Counted from the first letter of the stretch, positions 18,323 to 29,051 are shown. The stretch: 64,000 nt of DNA from Pseudotabrizicola sp. (GCF_030656345.1 NZ_JAUSNR010000032.1:148216-212215), one strand, 5' to 3'. A program made the numbers and translations. The notes: generated by a model from the letters alone, not told the origin.

Positions 18323-19324
18323 TCAAGCCGCGTTATGCAGCGCCAGGCAGGTATCCAGCATGCGGTTGGAGAAGCCCCATTCGTTGTCGTACCAGGCCAT
18401 GACTTTCACCAGCCTGCCGCTGACCTTGGTGTGGTTGGCGTCGAAGATCGACGACAGCGGGTTGTGGTTGAAGTCGCAGGACACCAGCGGCAGGTTGTTG
18501 TAGCCCAATACCGGCGAGGTGAGGCTGGCGGCCAGGAGCAGGGCGTTGATTTCCTCCGCGCTGGTGTCGCGCTTGACCTGCAGGGTCAGGTCGACCAGCG
18601 AGACATTGATCACCGGCACCCGTACGGCCATGCCGGTCAGCTTGCCGGCCAGTTCCGGTAGCACCAGGCCTACGGCTTCGGCGGCGCCGGTTTGGGTCGG
18701 GATCATCGACTGGGTGGCCGAGCGGGCGCGGTAGGGGTCGCTGTGGTAGACGTCGGAGAGGTTCTGGTCGTTGGTGTAGGCATGGATGGTGGTCATCAGA
18801 CCGTGTTCGATGCCCAGTTCGCGCTGCAGCACCTGGGCCACCGGGGCCAGGCAGTTGGTGGTGCAGGAGGCGTTGGAGATTATCTGCATGGACTGGCGCA
18901 GACTGTCGTGATTGACGCCGAAGACGATGGTGGCGTCGGCGCCCTTGGCTGGTGCCGAGATGATCACCTTGCGTGCGCCGGCAGCGAGGTGGGCGGCGGC
19001 CTTGCTGCGCTCGGTAAACAGCCCGGTGCATTCGAAGACTACGTCGACCTTGTGTGCCAGCCACGGCAGGTCGGCCGGGTTGCGAATGGCGCTGACGGCG
19101 ATACGATCACCGTTGACGGTGAGACTTTCGCCATCGCTGTCGACGTTGCCGTCGAAGATCCCGTGCACGCTGTCGTACTTGAGCAGGTGGGCATTCATCG
19201 CGCTGTCGCCCAGATCATTGATGGCGACCACCTGCAGCTGTTGGCGGTAATCTTGGCTATAGAGCGCGCGAAGCACATTGCGGCCGATGCGGCCAAAACC
19301 GTTGATTGCGATGCGGATAGTCAT
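18323..19324 (-). CDS. gapA: Glyceraldehyde-3-phosphate dehydrogenase, type I
   Basis: The 333-residue enzyme has the NAD-binding start [19 protein letters not shown] and the active-site [12 protein letters not shown] with the catalytic Cys near residue 153. It oxidises glyceraldehyde 3-phosphate produced by the Entner-Doudoroff pathway. It is divergent from edd, as gapA is from edd in P. aeruginosa, and shares the intergenic region with two HexR-type operators. KDPG-responsive control is therefore expected. Confidence 0.96.
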   Translation of the reverse strand: MTIRIAINGFGRIGRNVLRALYSQDYRQQLQVVAINDLGDSAMNAHLLKYDSVHGIFDGNVDSDGESLTVNGDRIAVSAIRNPADLPWLAHKVDVVFECTGLFTERSKAAAHLAAGARKVIISAPAKGADATIVFGVNHDSLRQSMQIISNASCTTNCLAPVAQVLQRELGIEHGLMTTIHAYTNDQNLSDVYHSDPYRARSATQSMIPTQTGAAEAVGLVLPELAGKLTGMAVRVPVINVSLVDLTLQVKRDTSAEEINALLLAASLTSPVLGYNNLPLVSCDFNHNPLSSIFDANHTKVSGRLVKVMAWYDNEWGFSNRMLDTCLALHNAA

Positions 19325-19347
19325 GGAAGAGGCTCCGGCCTATTTTG

Positions 19348-19362
19348 TTGTTGGAATTACAA
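19348..19362. promoter_or_regulatory. HexR-type operator, gapA-proximal
   Basis: The site reads ttgt-tggaatt-acaa, an exact fit to the TTGT-N7/8-ACAA consensus described for HexR of Pseudomonas putida. It lies 24-38 bases upstream of the gapA start codon, where repressor binding would block transcription. hexR itself is encoded 12 kb downstream in this window. Confidence 0.85.
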
Positions 19363-19410
19363 GATTATGCTCGTAAGCATAGAAATCAAGTGTTTTCAGT
19401 GGCAGTATTT

Positions 19411-19425
19411 TTGTATTAAGTACAA
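19411..19425. promoter_or_regulatory. HexR-type operator, edd-proximal
   Basis: The core ttgt-attaagt-acaa fits the HexR consensus and is the centre of a larger imperfect dyad (about 19400-19435) with outer arms tggca / tgcca. It lies 34-48 bases upstream of the edd start. With the site at 19348 it would let one regulator control both divergent transcripts. Confidence 0.9.
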
Positions 19426-19458
19426 AATATTGCCACCCGCCAGCCTGGAGTCAATCAC

Positions 19459-21285
19459 ATGCATCCCCGCGTAATTGAGGTAACCGACCGCCTGATCGCC
19501 CGCAGCCGCGCAACGCGTGAGCCCTATTTGGCGATGATTCGCGCGGCAGCCAGTGAAGGCCCGCAGCGCGGCAAGCTGCAATGTGCCAATTTTGCCCACG
19601 GCGTGGCCGGCTGCGGCAGCGAAGACAAGCAGGCCCTGCGCCTGATGAATGCGGCCAACGTGGCGATTATTTCTGCTTATAACGACATGCTCTCGGCCCA
19701 CCAGCCCTACCAGGACTATCCCGAGCGAATCAAGCAGGCCCTGCGTGATATTGGTTCGGTCGGCCAGTTCGCCGGTGGCGTGCCGGCCATGTGCGATGGC
19801 GTGACCCAGGGCGAGCCGGGCATGGAACTGGGCATTGCCAGCCGCGAGGTGATCGCCATGGCCACCGCCGTGGCGCTGTCGCACAACATGTTCGATGCCG
19901 CGCTGTACTTAGGGATCTGCGACAAGATCGTCCCCGGCCTGATGATGGGCGCCCTGCGTTTCGGTCATCTGCCGAGCCTGTTCGTACCGGCAGGGCCCAT
20001 GCCCTCCGGGCTGTCGAACAAGGACAAGGCCGACGTGCGTCAGCGCTATGCCGAGGGCAAGGCGACGCGCGACGAGCTGCTGGAGGCCGAGATGGCTGCC
20101 TATCACAGCCCCGGCACCTGTACCTTCTATGGCACCGCCAACACCAATCAACTGCTTATGGAGGTGATGGGCCTGCACCTGCCGGGTGCGTCTTTCATCA
20201 ACCCCAGCACGCCGCTGCGCGATGCCCTGACCCATGAGGCGGCGCAACAGGTCACCCGCCTGACCAAGCAGAGCGGGCAGTTCATGCCGCTCGGCGAGAT
20301 CGTCGACGAACGTTGCCTGGTCAATTCCATCGTCGCCCTGAGCGCCACCGGCGGTTCGACCAATCACACCCTGCACATGCCCGCCATCGCCCGCGCGGCG
20401 GGGATCCAGCTGACTTGGCAGGACATGGCCGATCTGTCGGCCGTGACGCCGACCCTGGCCCACGTCTATCCCAACGGCAAAGACGACATCAACCATTTCC
20501 AGGCCGCTGGTGGCATGGCCTTCCTGATTCGCGAACTGCTCGATGCCGGGTTGCTGCACGAGAACGTCAACACCGTGGCCGGTCATGGTCTGAGCCGTTA
20601 CACCCGCGAGCCCTTCCTCGAGGACGGTCAGCTGGTCTGGCGCGATGGCCCGAGCAAGAGCCACGACGAAAGTGTGCTGCGCCCAGTGGCCAATCCGTTC
20701 TCTGCCGAGGGCGGCCTGCGTCTGATGCAGGGCAACCTCGGTCGTGGGGTGATGAAAGTCTCTGCCGTGGCTCCGGAGCATCAGGTGGTCGAGGCGCCGG
20801 CGTTGGTGTTCGAGGATCAGCAGCAGCTGGCCGATGCCTTCGCCGCCGGCGAACTGGAGCGCGACTTTGTTGCGGTGATGCGCTTTCAGGGGCCGCGCAG
20901 CAACGGCATGCCGGAGCTGCACAAGATGACCCCGTTTCTGGGCGTGCTGCAGGATCGTGGCTTCAAGGTGGCGCTGGTCACCGACGGGCGCATGTCCGGC
21001 GCCTCGGGCAAGATTCCCGCGGCCATTCATGTCTGCCCCGAAGCCTTCGGCGGCGGGCCGCTGGCGCTGGTGCGCGACGGTGATCTGATCCGCCTCGACG
21101 GCCACGCCGGTGAATTGCAGTTGCTGGTCGACGCCGACGAGTTGGCCGCGCGGGAGCCGGCGGTCGGTACTCTGGACAATGCCGTGGGCTGCGGCCGCGA
21201 GCTGTTCGCCTTTATGCGTCAGTCCTTCAGTTCGGCAGAGCAGGGCGCCAGTGCCTTTACAACTAGCCTGGAATCGCTGACGTGA
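19459..21285 (+). CDS. edd: 6-Phosphogluconate dehydratase
   Basis: The 608-residue enzyme matches the usual length of the IlvD/Edd family. It shows [19 protein letters not shown] (about residues 111-129) and [20 protein letters not shown] (about 294-313), typical of the [4Fe-4S] dehydratase fold, and a C-terminal [18 protein letters not shown] motif. It removes water from 6-phosphogluconate to form 2-keto-3-deoxy-6-phosphogluconate. Its stop codon overlaps the glk start by 4 bases, so edd-glk are co-translated. A HexR operator precedes it. Confidence 0.97.
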   Translation: MHPRVIEVTDRLIARSRATREPYLAMIRAAASEGPQRGKLQCANFAHGVAGCGSEDKQALRLMNAANVAIISAYNDMLSAHQPYQDYPERIKQALRDIGSVGQFAGGVPAMCDGVTQGEPGMELGIASREVIAMATAVALSHNMFDAALYLGICDKIVPGLMMGALRFGHLPSLFVPAGPMPSGLSNKDKADVRQRYAEGKATRDELLEAEMAAYHSPGTCTFYGTANTNQLLMEVMGLHLPGASFINPSTPLRDALTHEAAQQVTRLTKQSGQFMPLGEIVDERCLVNSIVALSATGGSTNHTLHMPAIARAAGIQLTWQDMADLSAVTPTLAHVYPNGKDDINHFQAAGGMAFLIRELLDAGLLHENVNTVAGHGLSRYTREPFLEDGQLVWRDGPSKSHDESVLRPVANPFSAEGGLRLMQGNLGRGVMKVSAVAPEHQVVEAPALVFEDQQQLADAFAAGELERDFVAVMRFQGPRSNGMPELHKMTPFLGVLQDRGFKVALVTDGRMSGASGKIPAAIHVCPEAFGGGPLALVRDGDLIRLDGHAGELQLLVDADELAAREPAVGTLDNAVGCGRELFAFMRQSFSSAEQGASAFTTSLESLT

Positions 21286-22250
21286 AGCTAGCTCTGGTCG
21301 GTGATATCGGCGGCACCAATGCGCGTTTTGCGCTGTGGCGCGACGACCAGCTGGAGTCGGTGCGGGTGCTGGCCACTGCTGATTTTCCGGGGCCAGAGGC
21401 GGCGATCCTCGCCTACCTGGGCGGGCTGGGTCTGCCGCTGGGTGCAGTGGCTTCGGTATGCCTGGCGTGTGCCGGGCCGGTCAGTGGCGACCTGTTTCGC
21501 TTCACCAACAACCACTGGCGCATCAGCCGTACGGCTTTTTGCCGCGAGCTGCAGGTGCACGAGTTGCTGCTGGTCAACGATTTTTCCGCCATGGCTTTGG
21601 GCATGACCCGGCTGCGCGACGATGAGCGTCTACAGGTTTGTCCCGGTTCGCCCGAGCCGGAGCGCCCCTGCGTGGTGATCGGGCCAGGCACCGGTCTTGG
21701 CGTCGGCACGCTGCTGGCCCTGGCCGACGGCAGCTGGCTGGCTTTACCCGGCGAGGGCGGGCATGTCGATTTGCCGATCGGCAGCCCGCGCGAGGCCCAA
21801 TTGTGGCAGCAACTGTACAAGCAACTTGGTCATGTACGGGCCGAAGATGTCCTCAGCGGCAGCGGCTTGCTGTTGCTCTACCAGGCCATCTGCGCCCTGG
21901 ATGGGCACGCGCTGCGTTTGAGTTCGCCGGCTGAGGTCACGGCGGCGGCGCTGGCCGGCGATGCAGTGGCGCTGGCGGTGCTGGAGCAGTTCTGCTGTTG
22001 GCTGGGGCGCGCCGCCGGTAATAACGTGCTGAGCCTGGGTGCGCGCGGCGGGGTGTATATCGTCGGCGGCGTGGTGCCGCGCTTTGCCGAATTCTTTCTG
22101 GCCAGCGGGTTTGCCAAAAGCTTCAGTGACAAAGGCTGCATGAGTGATTACTTTGCCGGCATCCCGGTGTGGTTGGTGACCGCCGAATACCCGGGGTTGA
22201 TGGGCGCGGGCGTGGCTTTGCAGCAAGAGCATTGCCGTAGGATGGGGTGA
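21282..22250 (+). CDS. glk: Glucokinase
   Basis: The 322-residue protein begins at a GTG within the GTGA overlap with edd and carries the ATP-binding [17 protein letters not shown] (residues 3-19) and the sugar-binding [12 protein letters not shown]. It phosphorylates glucose delivered by the GtsABCD transporter. The last codons (RRMG-stop) are read from the left end of a dispersed repeat, so the extreme C-terminus may vary between strains. Confidence 0.95.
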   Translation: MKLALVGDIGGTNARFALWRDDQLESVRVLATADFPGPEAAILAYLGGLGLPLGAVASVCLACAGPVSGDLFRFTNNHWRISRTAFCRELQVHELLLVNDFSAMALGMTRLRDDERLQVCPGSPEPERPCVVIGPGTGLGVGTLLALADGSWLALPGEGGHVDLPIGSPREAQLWQQLYKQLGHVRAEDVLSGSGLLLLYQAICALDGHALRLSSPAEVTAAALAGDAVALAVLEQFCCWLGRAAGNNVLSLGARGGVYIVGGVVPRFAEFFLASGFAKSFSDKGCMSDYFAGIPVWLVTAEYPGLMGAGVALQQEHCRRMG

Positions 22251-22356
22251 GCGTAGCGATACCCATCGCTCGGACTTTTCCACCGTTGCCCGCCGGAATG
22301 GCGGACAAGCCTGCGGCATGTTCGCCCTATGATCTGGTGCGCACGGCGCACCCTAC
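22236..22356. repeat. Dispersed repeat copy overlapping the glk stop
   Basis: The left end gtaggatgggg with gcgatacccatc matches the repeat at 935-1011. The right end tggtgcgcacggcgcaccct (from 22335, followed by ac) matches copies at 35517-35536 and, with one change, at 29192-29213. It fills the gap between glk and gltR and supplies the last glk codons. Confidence 0.75.
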
Positions 22357-22376
22357 AACAATGAGGAAGGCCCGCT

Positions 22377-23105
22377 GTGAGCCAGCCCGGTAAATCGATT
22401 CTGCTGGTCGACGATGACCAGGAAATTCGCGAACTGCTGCACACCTACCTGAGCCGTGCCGGTTTTCAGGTGCGTACCGTCGGTGATGGCGCGGGCTTTC
22501 GCCAAGGGCTGTGCGCCGAGTCGGCCGACCTGGTGATTCTCGATGTGATGCTGCCCGATGAGGATGGTTTCAGCCTGTGTCGCTGGGTGCGCGAGCATCA
22601 GCGTTTTGCCCAGGTGCCGATCATCATGCTCACCGCCAGCTCGGATGAGACCGATCGGGTCATCGGCTTGGAACTGGGCGCCGACGACTACCTGGGCAAG
22701 CCGTTCAGCCCGCGTGAGTTGCTGGCGCGGATCAAGGCGCTGCTGCGCCGTGCGCATTTCACCCAGGAGCGTGGCAGCGAGGTGCTGGCTTTCGACGACT
22801 GGCGCCTGGACATGGTCAGCCACCGCCTGTTCCATACCGATGGCGAGGAGGTGATCCTCTCCGGTGCCGACTTCGCCCTGCTCAAGCTGTTTCTCGATCA
22901 CCCGCAGCAGATCCTCGACCGCGACACCATCGGCAACGCCACCCGCGGGCGCGAGGTGATGCCGCTGGAGCGCATCGTCGACATGGCGGTCAGCCGTTTG
23001 CGCCAGCGCCTGCGCGATACCGGCAAGCCGGCGCGGCTGATCCGCACCGTGCGCGGCAGCGGTTACCAGCTGGCCGCGACGGTCGCGCCGCATAACCATG
23101 TCTAG
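22377..23105 (+). CDS. gltR: Response regulator GltR (OmpR family), glucose uptake control
   Basis: The 242-residue protein begins at GTG after GAGGAAGG. A receiver domain (about 7-120) carries the acidic pocket VDDDQE, the phosphoacceptor Asp56 in LVILDVMLPDE and the conserved Lys in GKPFSPRELL. A winged-helix DNA-binding domain (about 140-235) ends in RTVRGSGYQL. It overlaps gtrS by 8 bases. In Pseudomonas this pair governs the glucose transport genes; here those genes follow directly. Confidence 0.93.
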   Translation: MSQPGKSILLVDDDQEIRELLHTYLSRAGFQVRTVGDGAGFRQGLCAESADLVILDVMLPDEDGFSLCRWVREHQRFAQVPIIMLTASSDETDRVIGLELGADDYLGKPFSPRELLARIKALLRRAHFTQERGSEVLAFDDWRLDMVSHRLFHTDGEEVILSGADFALLKLFLDHPQQILDRDTIGNATRGREVMPLERIVDMAVSRLRQRLRDTGKPARLIRTVRGSGYQLAATVAPHNHV

Positions 23106-24543
23106 CCTGCGCAAGTGGTTGTCGCTGCCACGCTCGCTGCTCGGGCGCATGCTGCTGCTGACCCTGCTGGTGGTGTTGCTGGCCCAGGCCTTGTCCAGCG
23201 TGATCTGGGTGTCGCAGTTGCGCGCCAGTCAGATGGAGGGCCTGCTCACCAGTTCGCGCAGCCTGGCCCAGTCGATGGCCGCCAGCGTCGGCTACTTCCG
23301 CTCGTTACCGCTGGGCTACCGGCCCATGGTGCTCGATCAACTGCGCAATATGGGCGGTACGCGCTTCTTCGTCTCGCTTAATGACAGCCCCTTGAGCATG
23401 CAGGTGTTGCCGGAAACCCCGCGCAAGCGCGCGGTGTTGAATGCGGTCGATGCGACCCTGCGCGAGCGTCTGGGCAATGATCTGGATCTGCTGGTGCAGT
23501 TCGTCAGCCCGGATGATCTGCGCATCTTCAATAGCGCATTGAAACTGGACGAGCTACCGCGCTCCTGGGCGCATTACGCCCTGAGTCTGGAGCCACTCAA
23601 CCCGCCGGTGCTGGTGACCCAGATTCAGATCGCCCCGGGCGAATGGCTGTACCTCGCCTCCTTGATGCCCGAACCCTATGTCGGCCTGGAACAGCAGGGG
23701 CTGCCGGCACAGCAGCTGTGGTTCATCATCCTCACCAGCAGTTTTTTGCTGCTGTTCATCGGCATTCTGGTGCACTGGCAGAGCCGTCCGCTCAAGCGCC
23801 TGGCGCTGGCGGCGCGGGAAATGTCGCTGGGCAGCGAGGTCGAGCCGCTGGCCGAGGCGGGCGGCAGCGAGGTGGTCGAGGTCAGTCGCGCGTTCAACGC
23901 CATGCGCGAACGCATCGGTCGTTACCTGCGCGAGCGCAGCCAGCTGTTCAGTGCCATTTCCCATGACCTGCGCACGCCCATTACTCGCCTGCGTTTGCGT
24001 GTCGAGTTGCTTGACGACGAAGCCGTGCAGGCCAAGTTCGGCCGTGACCTGGATGAGCTGGAGATGCTGGTCAAAGGCGCCTTGCAGTGCGTCAAGGACA
24101 CCGACATCCATGAAAATATCGAGCCGGTCGACCTTAATCAGTTACTTAACTGCGTAATCGAGCCCTACCTGGCGCCGGCCGGTAATGGTCGGGTGACCCT
24201 GGATGGCCAGGCATGCGCGGCTTATCCCGGCAAACCCCTGGCGCTCAAGCGCTGCATCGGCAACCTGGTGGACAACGCGCTGAAGTACGGGCAGAACGCC
24301 CACCTGCACATCGCGGACGATGGCCAGGCTTTTGTCCTGCATGTCGACGACGAGGGCCCGGGCGTGCCCGAACAGCGCCTGGAACAGGTGTTCGAGCCAC
24401 ATTTCCGCCTGGCCGGACAGCAGCAAGGCTACGGCCTGGGCCTGGGCATCGCGCGCAACATCGCCCACAGTCACGGCGGTGAGGTGAGCCTGCGCAACCT
24501 GCGTGAGGGCGGCTTGCGGGTGACCCTGAGTTTGCCGCGTTGA
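23098..24543 (+). CDS. gtrS: Sensor histidine kinase GtrS
   Basis: The 481-residue inner-membrane kinase has a first membrane helix (about 15-40), a periplasmic sensor of about 170 residues, a second helix (about 215-237), a HAMP domain, the H-box LFSAISHDLRTPITRLRLR with the phosphorylated His near residue 288, and a C-terminal ATPase domain with NLVDNALKYG, DEGPGVPE and GYGLGLGIA. GtrS of P. aeruginosa responds to 2-ketogluconate and 6-phosphogluconate. Overlap with gltR means the two are made together. Confidence 0.93.
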   Translation: MSSLRKWLSLPRSLLGRMLLLTLLVVLLAQALSSVIWVSQLRASQMEGLLTSSRSLAQSMAASVGYFRSLPLGYRPMVLDQLRNMGGTRFFVSLNDSPLSMQVLPETPRKRAVLNAVDATLRERLGNDLDLLVQFVSPDDLRIFNSALKLDELPRSWAHYALSLEPLNPPVLVTQIQIAPGEWLYLASLMPEPYVGLEQQGLPAQQLWFIILTSSFLLLFIGILVHWQSRPLKRLALAAREMSLGSEVEPLAEAGGSEVVEVSRAFNAMRERIGRYLRERSQLFSAISHDLRTPITRLRLRVELLDDEAVQAKFGRDLDELEMLVKGALQCVKDTDIHENIEPVDLNQLLNCVIEPYLAPAGNGRVTLDGQACAAYPGKPLALKRCIGNLVDNALKYGQNAHLHIADDGQAFVLHVDDEGPGVPEQRLEQVFEPHFRLAGQQQGYGLGLGIARNIAHSHGGEVSLRNLREGGLRVTLSLPR

Positions 24544-24548
24544 TCGCC

Positions 24549-24632
24549 GTAGGCTGTGCGCTCCGCTTATATAGGGATGCCCGGGGCAATGGTGCGCACG
24601 GCCTAGGCGGCTTCGCACACCCTACGGTGCTC
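24549..24632. repeat. Degenerate copy of the GTAGGGTGCGC dispersed repeat
   Basis: The segment contains ggtgcgcacggc and ccctacggtgc words shared with the copies at 22335 and 35517, but is interrupted and no longer fully symmetrical. It lies between gtrS and gtsA. Confidence 0.45.
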
Positions 24633-24736
24633 CTGCTTTGTAACCAGCCGGTGACCTTTGCGCATCCCTTCGTTACCCGCAGCGGCGCCGACCCTGTTTA
24701 GACTCAACCACAGCGCAAGCACCAGACTTGCCGGTG

Positions 24737-24748
24737 AATAACAACAAG
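24737..24748 (+). promoter_or_regulatory. Crc/Hfq-type A-rich motif before gtsA
   Basis: The leader reads AAT-AAC-AAC-AAG directly upstream of the AAAGGA ribosome-binding site. Four consecutive A-A-N/A-R-N triplets are the target type bound by Hfq with Crc in Pseudomonas catabolite repression. Glucose uptake genes are known targets in this genus, so succinate-dependent repression of gtsA translation is likely. Confidence 0.65.
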
Positions 24749-24764
24749 AAAGGAACCTGCTCAT

Positions 24765-26018
24765 ATGAATGCGATTTCTCGCCTGTCCACCGCTGTTTCC
24801 CTCGCCGCCCTGATGCCGCTGACCGCCCTTGCCGGCGAAGTCGAAGTGCTGCACTGGTGGACCTCCGGTGGCGAAAAACGCGCCGCCGATACCCTGCAAA
24901 AACTGGTCGAAGACCAGGGCCACACCTGGAAGGACTTCGCCGTCGCCGGTGGTGGTGGTGAAGCGGCCATGACCGTGCTGAAGACCCGTGCCGTCTCTGG
25001 TAATCCGCCTGCCGCGGCGCAGATCAAGGGCCCGGACATCCAGGAATGGGGCGAGCTGGGCCTGCTTGCCGACCTTAATCAGGTGGCCGAGCAGAACGGC
25101 TGGAATGAGCTGTTGCCATCTCAGGTGATCGAGACGATGCAGTTCGGTGGCGACTACGTGGCGGTACCGGTCAACGTGCACCGGGTCAACTGGCTGTGGA
25201 TCAACCCCGAGGTATTTGCCAAGGCCGGCGCCACGCCGCCAACCACCCTCGATGAATTCTTCACCGCCGCGGAAAAGCTCAAAGCCGCCGGCTTCATGCC
25301 TCTGGCCCACGGTGGTCAGCCTTGGCAGGACAGTACCGTATTCGAAGACCTGGCCCTGGCGGTACTGGGTCCGGATGACTTTCACAAGGCCTTCGTCGAC
25401 CTGGACGAGTCGGTGTTGACCGGTGCCAAGATGGTCGAGGTATTCGCCGCCCTGCAGAAACTGCGCGGTTATGTCGATGCCAATGCCGCCGGACGTGACT
25501 GGAACAGCGCCACCGCCATGGTCATCAATGGCAAGGCCGGCATGCAGATCATGGGCGACTGGGCCAAAAGCGAATGGACCGCTGCCGGCAAGGTTGCCGG
25601 CAGCGACTATGAGTGCCTGCCGTTCCCCGGCACCCAGGGCAGCTTCGCCTACAACATCGATTCGCTGGCCATGTTCAAGCTGAGCAATGCGGACAACCGC
25701 AAGGCCCAGGAAGACCTGGCGCGCACCGTGATGGAACCGGAGTTCCAGCAGTTCTTCAACCAGAATAAAGGCTCGATTCCGGTGCGTATGGATCAGGACA
25801 TGAGCAGCTTCGATGCCTGCGCGCAGAAGTCCATGATCGACTTCAAGGAAGCCGCCGCCAATGGTGGTCTGCAGCCGAGCCTGGCCCACGGCATGGCCGC
25901 CTCCAGCTATGTGCAGGGCGCGGTGTTCGATGTGGTGACCAACTTCTTCAATAGCACCAAGGCCGATCCGCAGAAGGCTGCCCAGCAGTTGGCTGCAGCC
26001 ATCCGCGCCGTGCAGTAA
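24765..26018 (+). CDS. gtsA: Glucose ABC transporter, periplasmic binding protein
   Basis: The 417-residue precursor has a Sec signal peptide (about 1-23, ending [10 protein letters not shown]) and belongs to the family 1 solute-binding proteins: [13 protein letters not shown] at the mature N-terminus, then the sugar-binding lobes. The motif [21 protein letters not shown] (about 244-264) is typical of glucose/mannose binders. It captures glucose in the periplasm and hands it to GtsBC. It is first of a gtsABCD-oprB run. Confidence 0.94.
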   Translation: MNAISRLSTAVSLAALMPLTALAGEVEVLHWWTSGGEKRAADTLQKLVEDQGHTWKDFAVAGGGGEAAMTVLKTRAVSGNPPAAAQIKGPDIQEWGELGLLADLNQVAEQNGWNELLPSQVIETMQFGGDYVAVPVNVHRVNWLWINPEVFAKAGATPPTTLDEFFTAAEKLKAAGFMPLAHGGQPWQDSTVFEDLALAVLGPDDFHKAFVDLDESVLTGAKMVEVFAALQKLRGYVDANAAGRDWNSATAMVINGKAGMQIMGDWAKSEWTAAGKVAGSDYECLPFPGTQGSFAYNIDSLAMFKLSNADNRKAQEDLARTVMEPEFQQFFNQNKGSIPVRMDQDMSSFDACAQKSMIDFKEAAANGGLQPSLAHGMAASSYVQGAVFDVVTNFFNSTKADPQKAAQQLAAAIRAVQ

Positions 26019-26155
26019 AGCCAGCCCGGCCGCCGGTACGCCGGCGGCTAACCCACTACGTTTGACCTGCTTATCCCTGGCCCATGCCCTCCGGCGCGCG
26101 CCACGGGATCGGCCGTGCCGGATTTTTGTGGCGCAACACGCAACGGAGTCATTCC

Positions 26156-27064
26156 ATGAGTTCAATCGCAGTTTTCACCAAAGCTTCACCATTGGATGCG
26201 CTGCAACGCTGGCTGCCCAAGCTGGTGCTGGCACCGACGATGCTGGTCGTGCTGGTCGGTTTCTATGGCTACATCCTCTGGACCTTTGCTCTTTCGTTCA
26301 CCAGTTCGCGCTTTATGCCCAGCTATTCCTGGGTTGGCCTGCAGCAGTACGCACGCCTGTGGGACAACGACCGCTGGTGGGTGGCGAGCCAGAATCTGTT
26401 GCTCTTTGGCGGCCTGTTCATCGGCATCAGTCTGGTGATCGGCGTGCTGTTGGCGGTGCTGCTGGATCAGCGGATTCGCCGCGAAGGCTTTATTCGCACT
26501 ATTTTTCTCTATCCCATGGCGCTGTCGATGATCGTCACCGGCACCGCCTGGAAGTGGCTGCTCAATCCCGGCCTGGGCATTGACAAGATGCTCCGCGACT
26601 GGGGCTGGGAAGGCTTTCGTTTCGACTGGCTGGTGGACCCTGATCGGGTGGTCTACTGCCTGGTGATCGCCGCGGTCTGGCAGTCTTCCGGCTTCGTCAT
26701 GGCGCTGTTCCTCGCCGGCTTGAGGGGTGTCGATCAGTCGATCATCCGCGCCGCCCAGGTCGATGGCGCCAGCCTGCCGAACATCTACTTGCGCATCGTT
26801 TTGCCGAGCCTGGGGCCGGTGTTCTTCAGTGCCCTGATGATCCTCTCGCACATCGCGATCAAGAGCTTCGACCTGGTCGCCTCGATGACCGCTGGCGGCC
26901 CCGGTTACGCCTCTGATCTCCCGGCGATGTTCATGTACGCCCACACCTTTACCCGCGGCCAGATGGGCCTCGGCGCCGCCAGTGCGATCCTCATGCTCGG
27001 TGCGGTGCTGGCGATCCTGGTGCCTTACCTGTACTCCGAGTTGCGAGGCAAGCGTCATGACTAA
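26156..27064 (+). CDS. gtsB: Glucose ABC transporter, permease B
   Basis: The start at 26156 follows CAACGGAG and gives MSSIAVFTKASPLDALQRWL; the longer in-frame extension back to 26084 is unlikely. The 302-residue protein has six predicted membrane helices and the MalF-type EAA loop AAQVDGASLPNIYLRIVLPSL (about 199-219). It pairs with GtsC to form the channel. The end overlaps gtsC by 8 bases. Confidence 0.93.
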   Translation: MSSIAVFTKASPLDALQRWLPKLVLAPTMLVVLVGFYGYILWTFALSFTSSRFMPSYSWVGLQQYARLWDNDRWWVASQNLLLFGGLFIGISLVIGVLLAVLLDQRIRREGFIRTIFLYPMALSMIVTGTAWKWLLNPGLGIDKMLRDWGWEGFRFDWLVDPDRVVYCLVIAAVWQSSGFVMALFLAGLRGVDQSIIRAAQVDGASLPNIYLRIVLPSLGPVFFSALMILSHIAIKSFDLVASMTAGGPGYASDLPAMFMYAHTFTRGQMGLGAASAILMLGAVLAILVPYLYSELRGKRHD

Positions 27065-27890
27065 GCCCGCTTTTAGCCTGAGCCGCGTGGCGATCTACGC
27101 CACCTTGCTGGCCGCCTGCGCGGTCTACCTGGTCCCGCTGGTGATCATGCTGTTGACCAGCTTCAAGAGCCCGGAAGATATCCGTACCGGCAACCTGTTG
27201 TCCTGGCCCGAGGTGTTCACCGCCATCGGCTGGCTGAAGGCCTGGGACGGGGTCGGCGGCTACTTCTGGAATTCGGTGAAGATCACCATTCCAGCGGTGC
27301 TGATCTCCACCGTGATCGGCGCGCTGAACGGTTATGTGCTGGCCATGTGGCGCTTTCGCGGCTCGCAGCTGTTCTTCGGTCTGCTGTTATTCGGCTGTTT
27401 CCTGCCGTTCCAGGTGGTGCTGCTGCCGGCGTCCTTCACCATCGGTCAGCTCGGCCTGGCCAACACCACCAGCGGTCTGGTGCTGATCCATGTGGTCTAC
27501 GGCATGGCCTTCACCACGCTGTTCTTTCGCAACTACTACGTGAGCATTCCGGAGGCCCTGGTACGGGCGGCGCGGCTCGATGGTGCAGGCTTCTTCACCA
27601 TCTTCGGACGCATCCTGCTGCCCATGTCGACCCCGATCATCATGGTCTGCCTGATCTGGCAGTTCACCCAGATCTGGAACGACTTCCTGTTCGGTGTGGT
27701 GTTCGCCAGCGGCGATACCCAGCCGATCACCGTGGCCCTGAACAACCTGGTCAACACCAGCACCGGGGCCAAGGAATACAACGTCGACATGGCCGCAGCG
27801 ATGATCGCCGGGCTACCGACCCTGGTGGTCTATGTGCTGGCCGGTAAGTACTTCCTGCGTGGGCTCACAGCCGGCGCAGTCAAAGGTTAG
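27057..27890 (+). CDS. gtsC: Glucose ABC transporter, permease C
   Basis: The ATG at 27057, inside the end of gtsB, gives a 277-residue MalG-type permease starting MTKPAFSLSRVAIYATLLAA with six predicted helices. Its cytoplasmic coupling loop reads VRAARLDGAGFFTIFGRILLP. It forms the inner-membrane channel with GtsB. Coding overlap with gtsB and a 9-base gap to gtsD show tight operon structure. Confidence 0.93.
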   Translation: MTKPAFSLSRVAIYATLLAACAVYLVPLVIMLLTSFKSPEDIRTGNLLSWPEVFTAIGWLKAWDGVGGYFWNSVKITIPAVLISTVIGALNGYVLAMWRFRGSQLFFGLLLFGCFLPFQVVLLPASFTIGQLGLANTTSGLVLIHVVYGMAFTTLFFRNYYVSIPEALVRAARLDGAGFFTIFGRILLPMSTPIIMVCLIWQFTQIWNDFLFGVVFASGDTQPITVALNNLVNTSTGAKEYNVDMAAAMIAGLPTLVVYVLAGKYFLRGLTAGAVKG

Positions 27891-27899
27891 GAGAACGAT

Positions 27900-29051
27900 A
27901 TGGCAACCCTCGAACTGCGTAACGTCAACAAGTCCTACGGCAGCGGCCTGGTGGACACCCTGAAGAACATCGAGATATCGATCGAGTCCGGCGAGTTCCT
28001 GATCCTGGTCGGTCCGTCCGGTTGTGGCAAATCGACCCTGATGAACTGCATCGCCGGCCTGGAAGATATCAGTGGCGGGGCGATCCTGGTCGACGGTCAG
28101 GACATCAGCGGCAAGAGCCCCAAGGACCGTGACATCGCCATGGTCTTTCAGTCCTATGCGCTGTACCCGACCATGACCGTGCACGGCAACATCGCCTTCG
28201 GCCTGAAGATGCGCAAGATGGCCCCGGCCGACATCGAGGCGGAAGTGGCGCGGGTCGCCAAGTTGCTGCAAATCGAACACCTGCTGGCGCGCAAACCCGG
28301 CCAACTGTCCGGCGGCCAGCAGCAGCGTGTGGCCATGGGTCGGGCGCTGGCGCGGCGGCCGAAGATCTACCTGTTCGATGAGCCGCTATCGAACCTCGAC
28401 GCCAAGCTGCGCGTCGAGATGCGCACCGAAATCAAGCTGATGCACCAGCGCCTGAAGACCACCACGGTCTACGTCACCCACGACCAGATCGAGGCCATGA
28501 CCCTGGGCGACAAGGTGGCGGTGATGAAGGACGGCATCATCCAGCAGTTCGGCACCCCCAAGCAGATCTACAACGACCCGGCCAATCTGTTCGTGGCGAG
28601 CTTTATCGGTTCGCCGCCGATGAACTTCATTCCCCTGCGTCTGCAGCGTCGCGATGGTCAGTTGCTGGCCCTGCTCGACAGCGGTCAGGCGCGTTGCGAA
28701 CTGCCGCTGGGGGCGATGGAGGAGGGCTTCGAGAGTCGTGAGGTGATCCTCGGCATTCGCCCCGAGCAGATCCTCCTGGCCACCGCCGAGAGCCGCAATC
28801 AGTCGTCGATCCGCGCCGAGGTCGAGGTTGTCGAGCCCACCGGGCCGGACACCCTGGTGTTCGTCGAACTCAACCAGACCAAGGTCTGCTGCCGCCTGGC
28901 CCCGGACGATGCGCCGCAGGTGGGGCAGACCCTGGAGCTGCAGTTCGACCCGAGCAAGGTGCTGCTGTTCGACGCCAAAAGCGGCGAGCGCCTGCTGCCG
29001 GGAAAGCCGCAACCGCTTGAGCGCAAGGTGGCTCAATTCAAGGTCGGTTAG
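27900..29051 (+). CDS. gtsD: Glucose ABC transporter, ATP-binding protein
   Basis: The 383-residue ATPase has Walker [10 protein letters not shown] (about 38-46), signature LSGGQQQR, Walker [13 protein letters not shown] and the switch His in [16 protein letters not shown], followed by a C-terminal regulatory (TOBE-like) region from about 240. It drives sugar uptake through GtsBC and is the MsmK/MalK-type subunit corresponding to P. aeruginosa PA3187. Confidence 0.94.
   Translation: MATLELRNVNKSYGSGLVDTLKNIEISIESGEFLILVGPSGCGKSTLMNCIAGLEDISGGAILVDGQDISGKSPKDRDIAMVFQSYALYPTMTVHGNIAFGLKMRKMAPADIEAEVARVAKLLQIEHLLARKPGQLSGGQQQRVAMGRALARRPKIYLFDEPLSNLDAKLRVEMRTEIKLMHQRLKTTTVYVTHDQIEAMTLGDKVAVMKDGIIQQFGTPKQIYNDPANLFVASFIGSPPMNFIPLRLQRRDGQLLALLDSGQARCELPLGAMEEGFESREVILGIRPEQILLATAESRNQSSIRAEVEVVEPTGPDTLVFVELNQTKVCCRLAPDDAPQVGQTLELQFDPSKVLLFDAKSGERLLPGKPQPLERKVAQFKVG

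Noticed and set aside
24603..26165. A 520-codon minus-strand frame opposite gtsA
   Set aside because: It mirrors the gtsA reading frame, is rich in His/Gly/Gln, and lacks any recognisable domain.
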